DNA of 64,000 nucleotides, taken from the NCBI GenBank assembly GCA_905250025.1, contig CAJNOJ010000028.1, forward strand, positions 558,001 to 622,000, written 5' to 3'. Every line of letters starts with the position of its first letter. Positions within the stretch are counted from its first letter, which is position 1. The notes beneath the pieces are model-generated. The model worked only from the letters and a program-made list of their open reading frames with translations, searched no databases and was not told where the DNA came from. A program made the translations under genes and the position numbers. Positions 1-13,651 of the stretch are shown piece by piece. The DNA comes from Adineta ricciae (lineage: Eukaryota; Rotifera; Eurotatoria; Adinetida; Adinetidae).

Positions 1-2047
1 TGTCATCTTTTCTGCTGAGATTATAGATGTTTATAGTTGATCTACGCTTGGTACACACACGTCTCGTTTTCCTCTTATGAAATAGATAGGTGATGACACA
101 TTACCGTAAGAAGCAATTGCCCGCTCTTCGATGTGCCCAATACTATCACCGAGCTTAACTAGCCCTTGATGAATGTACTTGTCAGTAACAAAGCAATAGA
201 GATTCTACTTTTTTCTCCTGTCTTCAATGACAATCAGGTGACTAAATGTCACAATAAAGAGGTAGTGAACAATGAAAAGAGAAACATATTTAGGAAATGG
301 ATACTTTTCATCAAGGCACTTCAATAGCTCGCTGTCTGATACATTCACCTTCGAAAGATACTTATTAGTGATATATCAACGGAAATAGAGAACAGAAGTT
401 CGAAGACAGCTGGATGTGTCATTACAAACACCATCTGAATAGATACGTTTATTTATCTAGATTAGAAATAGAGAATATTCAGTTGACCGAATGACATTCA
501 ATATATCATACTGTTATCGTCTGATTTGCGCCTTTAGAAAGATCAAGTTGGTGATGCTACGCTTATTAGAAACGAGTTTCTATTACTGATATTTATACAC
601 ATAATGTGTCAAAAACTGTCAACAAAAATAGAAATAAACATCGCTAATAGAATTCAAATTTTTAAATCATTCTCGAAGTTTTATGAAACGTATTTTCAAG
701 ATTCACGCATATGTCAACATGTCAGTAATAAATACATGAAATCGTTCTGTTTATTGTAGGATATGAAGAAAAAAATCAACCACGTATTGACACTATCAAT
801 ATTCTGATAGTTAGGAATACCATGAATGAAGAAAACTGATAGTAGCCAAAAGAAAATCATGTGCAAAGTGGATTTATTTTCATCTTTAGAAACATTATGA
901 CGAGTGTAAAAGAAAATATTGATATGCAGGAAACGCTTATTGACAAAATACGATCTGAAGTATCTGATGAACGTTGAAACTGTACTTATTACGAAGTTAG
1001 TAAACGTTCTACATATGAGGAAAGAGACGTCACCAACAAGGCCGCATGTGATATATCGATTGTACTAACGACGGAAAAAAACTGACTGACAGGTCGGCCG
1101 TTATCTGTCAGCTCCAACATTACATCTACAATGGAATATTTAATCATCATTAAACTATATTTATGTGTTCTAGTACTTGTTTTTCTTATTTCTCAGTCTT
1201 GTATGTATTTGTGTCGAAAGAAGAATCATCTGTAGACTGTTAATATTTATTGTCGTACAATCGACGATAACTAATTAGATTTCGATGTATTGCCACTTTT
1301 AACCCAAATGGTAATGCCTTATAAATTGTTATTCAATGGTCACCCTGCTGCTTTTTATATTAGCCTTCCTAACAACTGTAAACGAAGTAATGAAAATGAG
1401 ATCCAATTGATTCGAACAGTAATGAATCCCATGAAATTTCTTTCATATGTTTCGCTTTATAAAATTCGTGATCTGTTTTCGGCCCGGTAATTATTTCCGA
1501 GTACGAAGCCATCTGTATATTAAATGAAAAAAACTATAACTGGCTGATGTTCTTGTTGTACTCGACGCTCTACTGTTTTTTTTTGATTACACAAATCAGT
1601 ACGAATAGTCCTCATTTACTCGAGTGTCTTAGAAATAGAAAACGAAAACGTCAACTAGAGAAAGAAGTAACGATATAACAAGTATAACATCGAAGAAAGA
1701 CGTCAGTAGTTTCCGATGTAAAAGAAGCTGTCCTTGCTCTCAATATGTCATTTTTCTTTGTCTTTGAAAATTTAGTTCCATGTACTTGACTGCATTTCGT
1801 TTTCGTTTATTACTTACCATGTTTTTTCAAGTTATAACTTTGACGTACGGATGTTTTCAAGTTCTCACATTCATTTTCTCGAGTACATAGATTTTCGAAT
1901 GAACTTGTCTATACAATGACAGTCTACGTCATTGTATGTAATTGCAAAAGCTCAAGACTTTATATGAAATTATTTCATAACATCTAATCACTAAATACGC
2001 CAAAAATAAGTTAATGATTAAAATTAAATTGTCTGCTGATTGGTATA
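1..2047. other. Gene-free stretch
   Basis: AT-rich DNA with stops in all frames and no run of coding-like codons flanked by splice sites. The only open frame above 60 codons (1290-1490) has no recognisable protein and no splice context. A short inverted repeat (CTGACAG ... CTGTCAG) lies near 1088-1113. I see no RNA gene or mobile element here. Confidence 0.6.
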
Positions 2048-4330
2048 TCATATTGAAGTGTCGATTGGTGGTAGAAGAAGCGGAGCACTTCCAATAAACG
2101 TTTCCTGAGCTTTGATTTCAAGATCGTATTTATCTAATTGTTTTGTACTCTGATTATCTAAACCAAATGGGGTATTGTAGTACGATCGATGTATTGACGA
2201 CGCATCAGTAGTACTAGTTGTTGAGTGCGTATCCTGTATATAGTTATCGACGGATTCCCAGAATGTACTGCTTGTACCTGGATTAGGTATAACGGGTGCC
2301 ATGGATGCTGGAAAGCCTGCTAGCTCCAGTTGTGAACTGTATTGAACTAGATCTTCAAGTTCGTTTTCACCCAATGTGATTGTTGGAGGCTAGAAGTATG
2401 AAGAAATTAGTATACACATGTATTTCGACTATCAAACATTTCGGATCGCAACCTTATTTATACTACGAGAAATCGATTGAATCGACAATGAGCTACTGCA
2501 TCGCGATGAAGAAGTAGATGTATCGAGAGCCGATGCTGATGATGCCACAATCTGAGAATGAGGCGACAATGTACGTCGATGTGCGAGTTCGTTTTCATGC
2601 ACGGGCATCGGTCCAGGTGGTATTGGTGGTGGAGCTTTCATTGATATCGGCGTTGGCGCTTCGGAGGAATGCCTTGATGCAGCGGATGCCGATGCCACAG
2701 AATCAATAGAAAGTTTTCTTGGAGCAATAAAACTACTAATAGGTGGCCGAGTAGATGTTCCATCACCTGATAGATTATTAGATGGTGTTGGTGCGATAGA
2801 TGATTGTTTAGAACTAATCGATGGATTGATTGACGATGTTCGTGCTACCATCGGCGGCTTAGAAGTCACCGGTGCATTAGTTGGTGGAGTTGTGGTTCTT
2901 GAAGAAGTTACTGAACTCAAAGATGGATTTGTTGGAGGTTTTTGTGCTACCGGATTTGCTTTTGTGCCGATGTAGGGAGTGACAGGTGGTGCTGGCACAT
3001 ATGAAGGGCTTTTGTCAGCAATAAATTCTGATTTGGGCAAAGGAGACGTTGCTGGTGATGGCTGCAAAGAAATACATAGTTTATTAAATAAAAAAGAGGA
3101 AATTCAAAATAAAATCATGAATTGTGGTTTACTAACGGATTTAGCAGTTGTTTGAGGTACGGGAGTGCTCTTTCCACTCGTTGACGACGCTGTTGATGTT
3201 TGAGATTCTGTTGAAACAGATCGAGATCGTTTACCAGTAATAGGAGGTACCGTTTGGTTGCTCGTTGCTTGACGATTGTCTACCGAAAATTACGAAAAGT
3301 CAGTTAATCCGTTGTTGAAACAGAAATATTTATGAGAAAACCTGTGTTTGGTGGGATTTTCGTTTGTAATTGCTGGAAAAGCATGTGCTGAGATGCTAGA
3401 AGATGCTCAATTTCACTTCTTAATTCAATAAAATCATGTCGAAGCGAGTCCGACTGCTCGCGAAGAGCTTCAACATAGGTCGGTGTCGATGTCGAGCATC
3501 GAGAACATCCCGATGATATTGCACTTGCACTCGATATACCCGATGGCAAACGTTCTTTCTTTCCAAGTGTTCGCAAATCGGTGGTAGATGTTACCTGATT
3601 TCGTTTTGGTTTTTGCGGTAGTTTCTTGATATAATAACGACGTTCAACAATCCGTTCAATACTTTGACCACCATTATCATTTGGCGGATGAACACGCTCT
3701 GAACGAATATCTTCGAATTTTTCCAAAAGCTTTTCGAAGAACCAGTCTTTATCATATTCTGCTGGTAAATCATCTAGATGAGAACTTAAAATCCGATCTT
3801 TACCAGAGAGATTATTTCTTGTAAACCAACTTACGAATTCGAATTGGTTGACACCCATGACCGTCGTCGTTGTTGTTTTTTCACCGAATCTTCTAGAAAT
3901 TGATCAAAAGACTGTCGTGAATCTACTGAAGACATATCGTTAAATCGTGACTTGAATGCGTTTACTCTAAATACGTGTCCTTCTCTAGTATTTATACATA
4001 GTATCAATCATCCAGTAACGACCTCGTCTTCAGGGGAGATTTGTTTGTACGACAAGAGAAAAAAGAGTAAAAGAAAGGTTTTTTACCTATCAATAATCGT
4101 TCAACGTGATCAGCATACGCTAATTCTTTTCTACTTGATGTTTTCAAAATGCGTTTACTCTTTTTCGGACCGGATGTTTCATTAGTTTTCTGTGGTTGGC
4201 TCACATATTGTACATTGGGCACTCGAAGATATTCTTCTTCAAACAAGACTTTACTTTCATGCGGCAATGGCGGATCACCTAATTCTCCAAATGGTGGTCT
4301 CGTTCGTAGCGATTGTCGAACAAAAGACAT
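2048..4330 (-). CDS. Unrecognised Ser/Pro-rich protein, six exons
   Basis: I do not recognise this protein. Six exons with matching phases can be built on the minus strand: 4330-4087, 3964-3835, 3784-3342, 3279-3137, 3061-2453 and 2389-2048, giving about 636 residues. It begins MSFVRQSLRTRPPFGELGDP. The first third is charged and mostly helical, including DLPAEYDKDWFFEKLLEKF and a short coiled-coil stretch (LRHDFIELRSEIEHLLASQ). The middle, about residues 270-520, is low-complexity Ser/Thr/Pro with proline runs (APPPIPPGP) that could bind SH3 or WW domains. The C-terminal exon is acidic and less repetitive. There is no signal peptide or membrane segment. It lies about 270 bp downstream of the MORN4 homologue on the same strand. 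The exon 1-2 junction requires an unusual acceptor (AG one step beyond the first AG), so that join is the weakest. A cytoskeletal or scaffold role is only a guess. Confidence 0.7.
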
Positions 4331-4600
4331 GGCGAGCAAATATTATTTTCAATGATTTAGTTTTTTTTTTTGTTTAACACGAGACAATTTATACGTGCTC
4401 CAATCATACACCTACATAGACTCTACGCATGATCGAATCGTTGTTATTAAACAAGGACAACAATAATTGAGAACGTATACATGTGTATAAATGTCCATAC
4501 GCGTGAAATAAAAAGCATTGCGTATGTTTTAGTTTTTCAAGATTTATTGCACGAAAGGAGAAAGAGGAAAAAACGTGGGTAAGAGCAAATGAAGGAAAAA

Positions 4601-5145
<545 letters not shown>

Positions 5146-5546
5146 GTTATGTTTTTTTTCTTCTAGAAGATGAAAAAAATCAAAGGAAAATGTATGCGTA
5201 AACGCCCATCAGTTGCGAGTTAAATACGGATGTATGTCGTACATACACAAAAAAAAGTTCAATGAATGTAAGAGGAAGAAGAAGAAGAAGAAGAAAAGAA
5301 CAAAATGAACGAAACATTTAGTTCATTTTATCGCTCTTCACTGTTATATAGATATGTGGACAAAAAGAAAAATGTCAACTGTGTATGCACGGTTTTTATG
5401 TTTGTTCTCGTCGATCAAATGAATAGATCGGGATGGCTACGGTGTTGATTGAGTTTCTTTGCACAAAAAAAGGAATACAAAAGAGAGAAAAGGACATAAT
5501 GAGATTGCCAATATTTTATTTGATTTATTTTCTTATGGATTTATTC
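5146..5546. other. Intergenic, with GAA microsatellite
   Basis: About 400 bp between the MORN4 start and the FAM43-like stop, both on the minus strand. It holds a (GAA)n tract near 5274-5298 and A-rich runs. No gene seen. Confidence 0.6.
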
Positions 5547-6419
5547 TCATAGAATATCGGACAGTGCGTGTGCATACAATTTCATTCGTTTTTCGGTTTC
5601 TAATTCAGTCAATTTTGTTGTGATTAAATCAATAGATGATGTGGACGATGTGGACATCGTTGTAGCTGTTTCACTAATTAATTCATCATCATCTTCTTCG
5701 ATATCATCCATACGACCAAGTCCAATATTTGACATCGATCGAGCTAATGATGGCCGATAATTTGATGCTTGACTTCGAGTCAATAGACGTTTTGGTGGTT
5801 CATTGATTGTTTTATCTGCACTTGTTAAATTCAACGATGATGAAATGGACAGTCGACTTATTTGACGACGATGTTTCTCTCGTACATATTCACGTAGAGA
5901 ATCTTGTAAACGGTGATGGAGTAGATCAACAAGACATTTAGCATCATCTTCACTGGAACACAAACAAGCATGACAACGAAGCTAAATTGAAACAAAATCT
6001 CCATCATTACTATTCGATTTCATGCATAAATCAATCTTCTAACTCACTTCTGTCGTTAAACCTGATCGTATATTTGCATGTCGATAAATCCAAATAAACA
6101 TCTTGGGATTGAGTTTACTGGCAACCAGGTAATAGGCAATACGATTTGTACAGTAGAGTGTTATGTCATTTGTCGTAGGCATTTTTGTACAACTTTCTGC
6201 TTGTAATCCACCATTTGTGATCGTTAAACGAAGTTTTCTTCCTAAACGTCCTTGATTTTTCACGTGCATATCCCAAAGAATCTTAGCTGGCCGATCTGCA
6301 CAACCTTCTCCTCGCGTTAACGATGTGGCTACATTTCCTAGATAATAAACTTTGAATATTGACGGGCGTTGATTAACATCAAATGATGCTCGACGTTTAT
6401 TGCCTAACAAACGATTCAT
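5547..6419 (-). CDS. FAM43-like PTB/PID domain protein
   Basis: Two exons (6419-6048 and 5981-5547) join in phase 0 to about 268 residues. The PTB/PID domain occupies roughly residues 20-160: VYYLGNVATSLTRGEGC matches the FAM43A/B motif YLGNATTIQARGDGC, and MFIWIYRH followed after the intron by LRCHACLCSSEDDAKCL matches the end of that domain. After it come a basic helix (LREYVREKHRRQ) and a Ser-rich acidic tail ending in LYAHALSDIL. FAM43 proteins are small cytoplasmic PTB adaptors whose partners are poorly known, so function stays general. The length is shorter than human FAM43A (423 residues), mainly in the tail. The start MNRLLGNKRR is the first ATG and the region upstream has stops. Family assignment is confident; A versus B orthology cannot be decided. 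Confidence 0.87.
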
Positions 6420-8723
6420 AGAATGTTCTATTCAAAAGAATAAATGATCTGAACAACAACAAAAAAACCAGAGTATATATACATGTATATATGCATAGAA
6501 AGCAAATAAAGAATAAGAAGAAAAAAAAACCCGAAATGTATTGATTTTTTTTTCAAAGAAATATGAACTCATGTTGTAATCTCGAACAATTCAAACTTTG
6601 AATGATAAAGACGACGAAGGAGAAAAAAGTGTGGAGTGTATGATCCTAACACGTTTACTCATTAGGAGGTTTTATTTCTTACTTGTCTATTATTGAGATT
6701 AAGAGACGGAGAGCAACGGACTTTTCTTTCATCATTGACATCGTAATCGGAAAGCATTTATACTTGTTTTATTTTTCATCTTTATCTCACCTGTACGTGA
6801 TTCAGCACGAGTTCGATGACTAGTTTTGTCTTTCTCTGAAATATCATTCTTTTTTTGTTCATTCTCTCATGTAGATGTACATTGGTCGAGTCCAAAATTG
6901 TTCTTTCTACCGCTGCGGTCAACGCGTAGATGAACGTTGACCGATGCGAGAAAGAAAAACATTGAAGAAACAGAAAAACACCCTAGCATCGCGCACGGAT
7001 ATCAATAGATGTCACAACTCTTGAGATCAACTCTTAAGTTTTCGCAAAAAAAAAGGAAGTTCGGAAGATATAAGATTACTAATAAAATACTCTCTTGGAT
7101 TTCTCACTTGTCAATTTACGAAGATCACGTCGTTGATAGTCAATATGAAGGTGGATGATATGCATTCTAACACCTTAAATTATATTTGATGAATGAGAAT
7201 AAATGTCAATAGAAGTTTTGAAAACTTACTTAGATAAATGAATATTTACTGATTACTTTATTTCATAGCAAAGCTAACTTTTTTTTACCGACTTTCACGA
7301 CTTCAGAAAATACGAGAAAACCTATACATGATGATTAGAAAAGCTTACGAAACGCTCTCGCTCAGCACACACAAATCGACTACACAGTTGACAAGTTCGA
7401 AAAGCATTACTTGAGATTCTTTTTTTTTCCTCTGAATAGTTGTATAACCTTCATCCATGTCTCTCTCGCTCTCATAAACTCATATGCCGTTTGGCTATAC
7501 ATAAATTTCACTTTGTTATTCAATTCAAACAGACGGTTATTTAAAGTTTGTCTGACTAGTTTATCAACACGAGAAAGAAAAACCTAATTTTGTTTAATTA
7601 CACCTGTTGTTTTACTAGACCGTAAAACAAAAAGAAATGACAATGTTTACATTACTTTTCTATTAATATTCAATCACGTCACTCACGTCTATACCACAGA
7701 TTGTAACCTACCCACCTTCCTGCAGTTATTTTGGAGAGTGAATGATCATGATGTAACAATGTTTTTGAATTTTTTTTATAGAATAAGACATGTCTGTTGC
7801 ATAATCGTACACGAAATAATACCGATCGTAAAACCATTCGATCAAAGTATACACAGAACTTTAATACATCATTGAAAAGTGTATCTTTGTATGAAAATAA
7901 GATAAACCTGTCTTTGTTGCCAATAGTTTACGATGGAGACGATAATGCATATACCTGAAAGTATACATTCGGTATTCTCTTGAATATCTAGTGCTAATGA
8001 CTGTATCCAGTAAATAGTCCAAAGGTTTAATCGCATTAAGAACATAAATTCTTCTTTATCTACATTGGAATATACCTGGATAACCTTCAGACCTTGTTTT
8101 ATTACACTTTGTTATTTACTACTATTGATTGATATTGACACTATCTGGTAATCTTAGAGAACACGAAGACTTTTGTTTTTTAGTAATCGATATGAATAGT
8201 TTCGAATACTATTGACATCGATGCGATTGTTTAAAGATCATTGCCCACAGAGTACCTAGTCTGATGCTATTTGAATCAGCAATTATATTTTTGAAAGAGA
8301 TTTTTCCACAACACTGAATGTTAATTAGAGAAAACTTGGAACTCTATTATTGAAATTCTTTTTTCCTAAGAGAAAAGATTGCGCTGATACGTTTTTTGTT
8401 CTGAAGACAAATAATTTGCAAGATTTTGTAGAGATCTATCTCCTATTCCATGACAATCACGTATTTATTTAATAATTCTGAAATTTCGAAGACAAGAAAA
8501 CGAAGAACGAATGGGCTGATCAACAGACAAAAAGAAGAAACGAAATGTGTATCCATCACTGTTGGACTCAACATGAATTATGTTATGTATGTATATATAT
8601 ATATATATGCAAAAGAAAAACGAAGAAGAAAAGTGCTTTTGTCCCACCGGTGCGAAGCAAATGATACATGAAATGCTTGCATATTGCACGGGACATAAAA
8701 TACATAAAACAAAATGCAATTGT
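6420..8723. other. Gene-free stretch between FAM43-like and NK2 genes
   Basis: About 2.3 kb of AT-rich non-coding DNA. It contains a perfect 8-bp inverted repeat GGTCAACG/CGTTGACC at 6917-6942, a TA dinucleotide tract near 8590-8608, and many poly-T/A runs. A long minus-strand open frame that enters from 9238 and runs to 8465 crosses the last intron of the NK2 gene and is not coding beyond it. Given its place between developmental genes, enhancers are possible but none can be named. Confidence 0.55.
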
Positions 8724-10027
8724 CTATCTGAATTGATGTTGCTGCTGTTGCTGTGGTTGTGCTTGTTGATATTGTTGAGGATGATGATGATGGTGATGAT
8801 GATGATCTTTTCGATATTGTTTTGCATCGAGTTTTTCACGTTCTTTAGCCTGTTTTTTCGTTTTGTATCGATGATTTTGAAACCAAATTTTGACCTAAAA
8901 TCAACAGAATAAACATATGTTATTCTTATTCGGATGTGTCTGCTTTGTGAACTAACTTGTGTTGGTGTTAGTTGAAGTATGTTTGCAAGATTTTCACGTT
9001 CAGGTGCGCTAAGATATTTCTGTTGTTTGAACCGTCGTTCCAATTCGTAGATTTGCCCTTGATTGAACAGTATGCGTCGTTTTCGTTTTTGAGATACGAA
9101 TGGAAATTGTGCATAGGCTGACTTCATCATTGGATCTTGATGATGTCCGTAGACACTCGCTGCTAATGCTGCACTATCAACTGCTGACGACGAACCAACA
9201 AGGTATCGAGACACTAGAGAAGAACCCAATGCTTTCATCTGCTAACAAATCCTCGAATGAAGAAAAACTACATACTTGCTGCTGATCCGTACCAACACGA
9301 ACTTGGTGAGTACTGTCCAGTGACTGGATTCGAGTTTCCACCATTTTGAAGCGTGCTACTGTAGTCATAGTATTGATTATTCGGTGAGAAAGCTGATGTG
9401 GATGTTGCCGTTGGTCCATAGTAGCCATTGTGCACAGACGATGGTCCAAATGAAGGATTACACAGACTAGCAGGCGTAACACTTGTCGCTGGACGTTGAG
9501 GATTGTAAGCAGATGATGACGAAGCAAGTGCGTGCGCCATTTCTAATGAGCGCTTGTAAGATATTGACGCATCGGCATCTAATGGTTGAAGAATATCTGT
9601 AACACTGAATGGCATGCCGGAATTACTGACAGCTGTTGAGGGAACCATAGAAGTTGGAGTCGAACTACGTTTGACTGAACTAGAATAGAATAGTTCAGTT
9701 TTCTTTTATTTATTTATGATAGTCAGTCGTATTTAATAAGAAAAAGTTCGTTTCTATGAAATCAAATATGTGTTTGATTATTTTGAGAGTGTCATTAAAG
9801 AATGCATCAAATTTCCTCAAGATTTTCCTTCGTTTTTTTTTCTCTCAAAGATCTAATGTTGACATGTTTTTTCTTTTTCTTCTTTGTTACAAGTGATTTT
9901 AAATAGGATTTGAAGTTTCGAAAAAAATGAAGAGTAAACGATTGTTTAGTTCTAAATTAAAATGATAAAAGAGTACTTACTGATTAGGATAGTAAGCAAT
10001 AGAATCGATTTGTTCCTGTTTTGCCAT
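8724..10027 (-). CDS. NK2-class homeobox transcription factor, Nkx2.1-like
   Basis: Four exons (10027-9981, 9679-9276, 9213-8957, 8894-8724) join in frame to 292 residues. Exon 2 carries a TN motif, [11 protein letters not shown], typical of NK2 proteins and used for Groucho binding. The homeodomain (about residues 195-255) reads [45 protein letters not shown]; the histidine-arginine-tyrosine (H52, R53, Y54) and Y54 in particular mark the NK2 class and its CAAG-type site preference. It is closest in pattern to Nkx2.1/2.4 (TTF-1). A 62-bp intron splits the homeodomain between Q44 and V45. The C-terminus is a His run and a Gln-rich stretch. I see no NK2-specific domain (VPVLV type) after the homeodomain. 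It acts in the nucleus; the vertebrate paralogue patterns foregut and ventral brain. A related gene lies about 2.8 kb upstream on the same strand. Confidence 0.93.
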
Positions 10028-11101
10028 GTCGAATAAAGTGAACAAGAAGTTTTCTTTATGAGTGGCTCATTCAATAGAATAACTAGGGTACGAAGAAAAA
10101 GTTCGTGATCGTTGATGACGGATGTGCTGCTTTTTCTCTCTCTCTCTCTTTCACTCTTGTCAATGGTTAAAGTATGTTTCTAGATATTATTATTAATCGG
10201 TTTCTGCTCTTTTCTTCGTCTTTTCTACGAGTGCCATAAATAAATAAGAAGAAAAGAAAATAACAATTGTGTATGTATAAATGTACGTATCTATGTATGC
10301 AAGCAGCCACACAACACTTTACCTAGTAATGCACAAAAGATGATGATGATGATGTGTTTTTCTAAGTAAGAGAAAAAAGAAGAAGACGAAGGAAAGGAGC
10401 TTTTTATTTCGTCGTTTGAAGTTGACGCACTCAATGGGACAGAAGTGTCTTCTACAATGATGATGAATATAAGAAGTGCTTTTCTCGGCTGGTGTTGCGT
10501 TTTTTCAACGACGAAGTGGGGGATTATTAAACTGACAAGAGAGCGAGAGAGAATAGTTATGTTCATTTCTTCTTCGTCGTCGTTGTCATCGTCTTCTTTT
10601 TCTTCGTTATTTTCCACCAATCAGCACTCATTGAACGTTGTGTGTGAGCGAACGTCATTGGTGGATTTGTTTCCGACGAAGAAAGCTGAAGGAAACTAAA
10701 CGATAAAAAATTGTACGCATCGATATATTGTGATTAACAGCCGACGCCGTTCGCTTGTCAATTAAGAATTGAGATAATTGAATTGTATGTAGTCAGACAA
10801 AATGCCACATTTGATCATCAAATAAAGAATTAATATCAAACGCTCGCGGAGAAATTCTTCTGATTTACAACATCTCATACTTGTTCTCCGAGGATATAAC
10901 ATACTATTCTATTCTATTCAATTGATTAGAGCGAATCACAAGTTACTCAAATGCGAACTTTCTAAGTCGAGAACGACTAGTAAATTCAATTCATGATGTT
11001 GTACGTACCGATTATTGCTTTGTTTGGATTTGAAAAAAAAAACAAATTCATTATTCATATATGTATATCATTCGAAATGTCACGTCATCGCATTGATAGC
11101 A

Positions 11102-11201
11102 NNNNNNNNNNNNNNNNNNNNNNNNNNNNNNNNNNNNNNNNNNNNNNNNNNNNNNNNNNNNNNNNNNNNNNNNNNNNNNNNNNNNNNNNNNNNNNNNNNN
11201 N
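11102..11201. other. Assembly gap, 100 Ns
   Basis: Run of exactly 100 N, the usual placeholder for a gap of unknown size. Unlike the single-N gaps elsewhere in the window, I see no repeated sequence on its two sides. Confidence 0.99.
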
Positions 11202-11715
11202 TTGCAAAATACCTGATGTTTGATAATATATCTCATTCTCATCTGTTATTGATATGAGCCCAATCAGTTGAGTATTTAGTCTGGCCAGGTGAGAAGTACT
11301 CTTATGTCTTCACGCATTTATCCAACAAGTAACATACAACAACTAATTATATGTCGACAAATAAACATTTGAATGATGAAGAACAAGAAGGTACTTGTCG
11401 ATGGATTCCCTAATCGTTTAATAGGCAAGATAGTTCGATTGTTGAAAGAAGAATTCACTCGAAAAATAATCATGTTTGTCCTCTTGAAACATTTTTTAAT
11501 GATGCAAAATGAGAATTATTAACTTGATTATCTTATTCAATCAATTAAACATGTTTGACATGACTTTCAAAGTCCATTAAATTGCGTAGTCAATTTCAAA
11601 CAATTCACTCTACGCACGTGTCTCAACTCGACTGATTCTCTAATGGAATCTAATCTTCATGTTTTCCTCTTCAACTATTCGCTTTCTTCTGATGTGACAT
11701 ATTCAATAAGCCCGC

Positions 11716-13651
11716 CCAATCTGTACTGAATTCGAATCAAACAAATCGATTTCCGCACATGTATGTTGCATTACATGAAATCAGAACGTTTGAAAGATAT
11801 GCTGGACGCCACTTTTCTTCTTCTCTTACGTCAATCACCCGTGGTGTGCGCGCTATGTTTTGCGAATGGCTTAGCATCGATCTAGCGACACGTGTGTACA
11901 ACGATTGCGTCACTCCCTAGGTTGACAACGAAATATATTTAACAAGTAGCTACTTGAATCGATTGCTTTTTCTTTTCCGTTCGACTTCGAGGAAATTCGC
12001 TAAACTAGCTTCAATTATCACTGTTTCTTCAAAATACAATTACGTTCATAAACACATTGTATACATGTAAATCAGATCATTTCGACTTGAGTAAATAATG
12101 CCACCTACCTGGTTGTCGATGTATTGTGCAATTAATTTAATGTTCGAAAAACAAAACTGTGAATAACCTACGATAGTAAAAATAGTCACCTGGCCGTTGA
12201 ATGTCTATTGTGATGATTGTCTGACTTTTTACTCTCTGTCTCTTTTCTTTTCTTTTCAATTTTCTCACATCTAAAGTGTTTCTTTGTGTCCTTATTTCTT
12301 TGTGAAAATGACTGCCACAGGCAGTCAGTCAGATTTATATTAAATATATACATACAAGTTGACTAAAGAAAATATGAAACATGTTTTGTTGTCTCGGTTC
12401 AATTATCTGCTAGAATCGGTGATTCTTTTCAAAGGTCTTATTTTCTCTTTAAACTTTACTAGTCGGTTATATATCGATCAAATATTGACATAGGCGATAC
12501 GTGAGATGACATTTTTTCTCTCTGCTTTTAGCTAGTCGTTGTGCCAACATTTCATCCACTTGTAGTCTCTATCCAGCTGCGTCCACCACTTCAAACTGAC
12601 ATTGAGAGTAGGGCCCGTTTTGGTCTCGGACGACAACGATGAGATGATTGAATTTAACATGCAAATAGAATTAGGCATATCCAATAGAAAAAGAAAGCTT
12701 TTGATAGAGACGCAGTAAGATTTTTTTTTCTTCTAAAAAAACAATAAGAAGGAATTGCACGACAAAAAAAGAAGAAGAAGAGAAGAAAAAGAAAAGAACG
12801 AATCAAAATAGACGAGTTTCAAAGAATGTTTCTGGAATTAACGTGGTTCATGTTTCAATAAGTGAAGAGATGAATGAGGATGTAAATGATGTCCATGAGG
12901 AAGTCGTTGATGGCCTGCTGCTGGAATCGGTATTTGCGAATGAAACATATTTGATTGCATTTGCGATGGATGTTGATGAGGATTGCCTGTTGATGATTGT
13001 TCGTCACTGCTATCGGCGCAATTACTTCCATTTTTCTCTTTTGTTGCTTTCTTTGTTTTATACCGATGATTCTGAAACCAGATTTTAACTTGTGTCGATG
13101 ACAAACTGAGGGAATGTGCCAATTGGTCACGATCTTGAGCGTTTAAGTATCGATTTTTATCGAAGCGTTTTTCCAATTCCATGACTTGTTGTTGAGAAAA
13201 CAGAACTCGACGTTTACGTTTTGGCGTAAAAGCAAATGGATGATAAGCAGATTTTAGCGGATCAACCATTATTGATGATGCTGCAGCAGCCGATTGATAC
13301 ATATCGTATTGGGAAGGTGTTTGACCAGTTAATAAACGAGACACTAGAATAGAATCAAATATACAAAAGAATTGAAGTCTTCTTTTCTTTCGTACTTGCA
13401 AATCTTGGATCTGCGCAGTGTGTTGGTTGATACCATGAATTGGTTGATGCATTAGTTGTATTCGTCGGTGATGTTGATATTGGATTGGTTGTCATTGTAT
13501 TATTCGTTGTTTGTGCGCGATAAGGTGTTTGACAGAAATAATCCGAATATGTACGCGCTTGACTTGAAAAATACGATGTGGCAGCATCCGAATAGAATTG
13601 ATATGGTACACCCGTAGGAGAGAAATGACTTGCAAAAGAATTCTGATAAAT
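11716..13651. repeat. Copy 1 of a 1.9-kb near-identical direct duplication
   Basis: This stretch covers the 3' flank, the homeodomain exon and part of exon 1 of the second NK2 gene. It matches 15148-17073 almost base for base, with scattered substitutions, a 12-bp indel near 12285 and a 3-bp in-frame coding indel. See copy 2. Confidence 0.92.
12309..12327. repeat. Short hairpin with loop ACA
   Basis: Perfect 8-bp inverted repeat TGACTGCC/GGCAGTCA around a 3-base loop ACA. The matching hairpin in copy 2 (15725-15743) has the same arms but the reverse-complement loop TGT. Confidence 0.8.

Larger units (their letters stand above)
10028..12837. other. Non-coding region between two NK2 genes, with a 100-bp gap
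   Basis: About 2.8 kb upstream of the Nkx2.1-like gene and downstream of the second NK2 gene, broken by 100 Ns at 11102-11201. Open frames across the Ns are artefacts. From 11716 onward the sequence is repeated near 15148. A CT-repeat lies near 10135-10150. No gene seen; 5' and 3' UTRs and regulatory DNA of the two homeobox genes are the likely content. Confidence 0.55.

Noticed and set aside
5274-5298. Possible CRISPR-like or satellite array
   Set aside because: Simple GAA microsatellite without spacers.
8465-9238. Long minus-strand open frame reading through the NK2 gene into low-complexity sequence
   Set aside because: It reads through the 62-bp intron inside the homeodomain and loses the VKIWFQN helix; splicing at 8957/8894 restores a normal homeodomain.
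10993-11257. Open frames on both strands across the 100 Ns
   Set aside because: They exist only because Ns translate as X.
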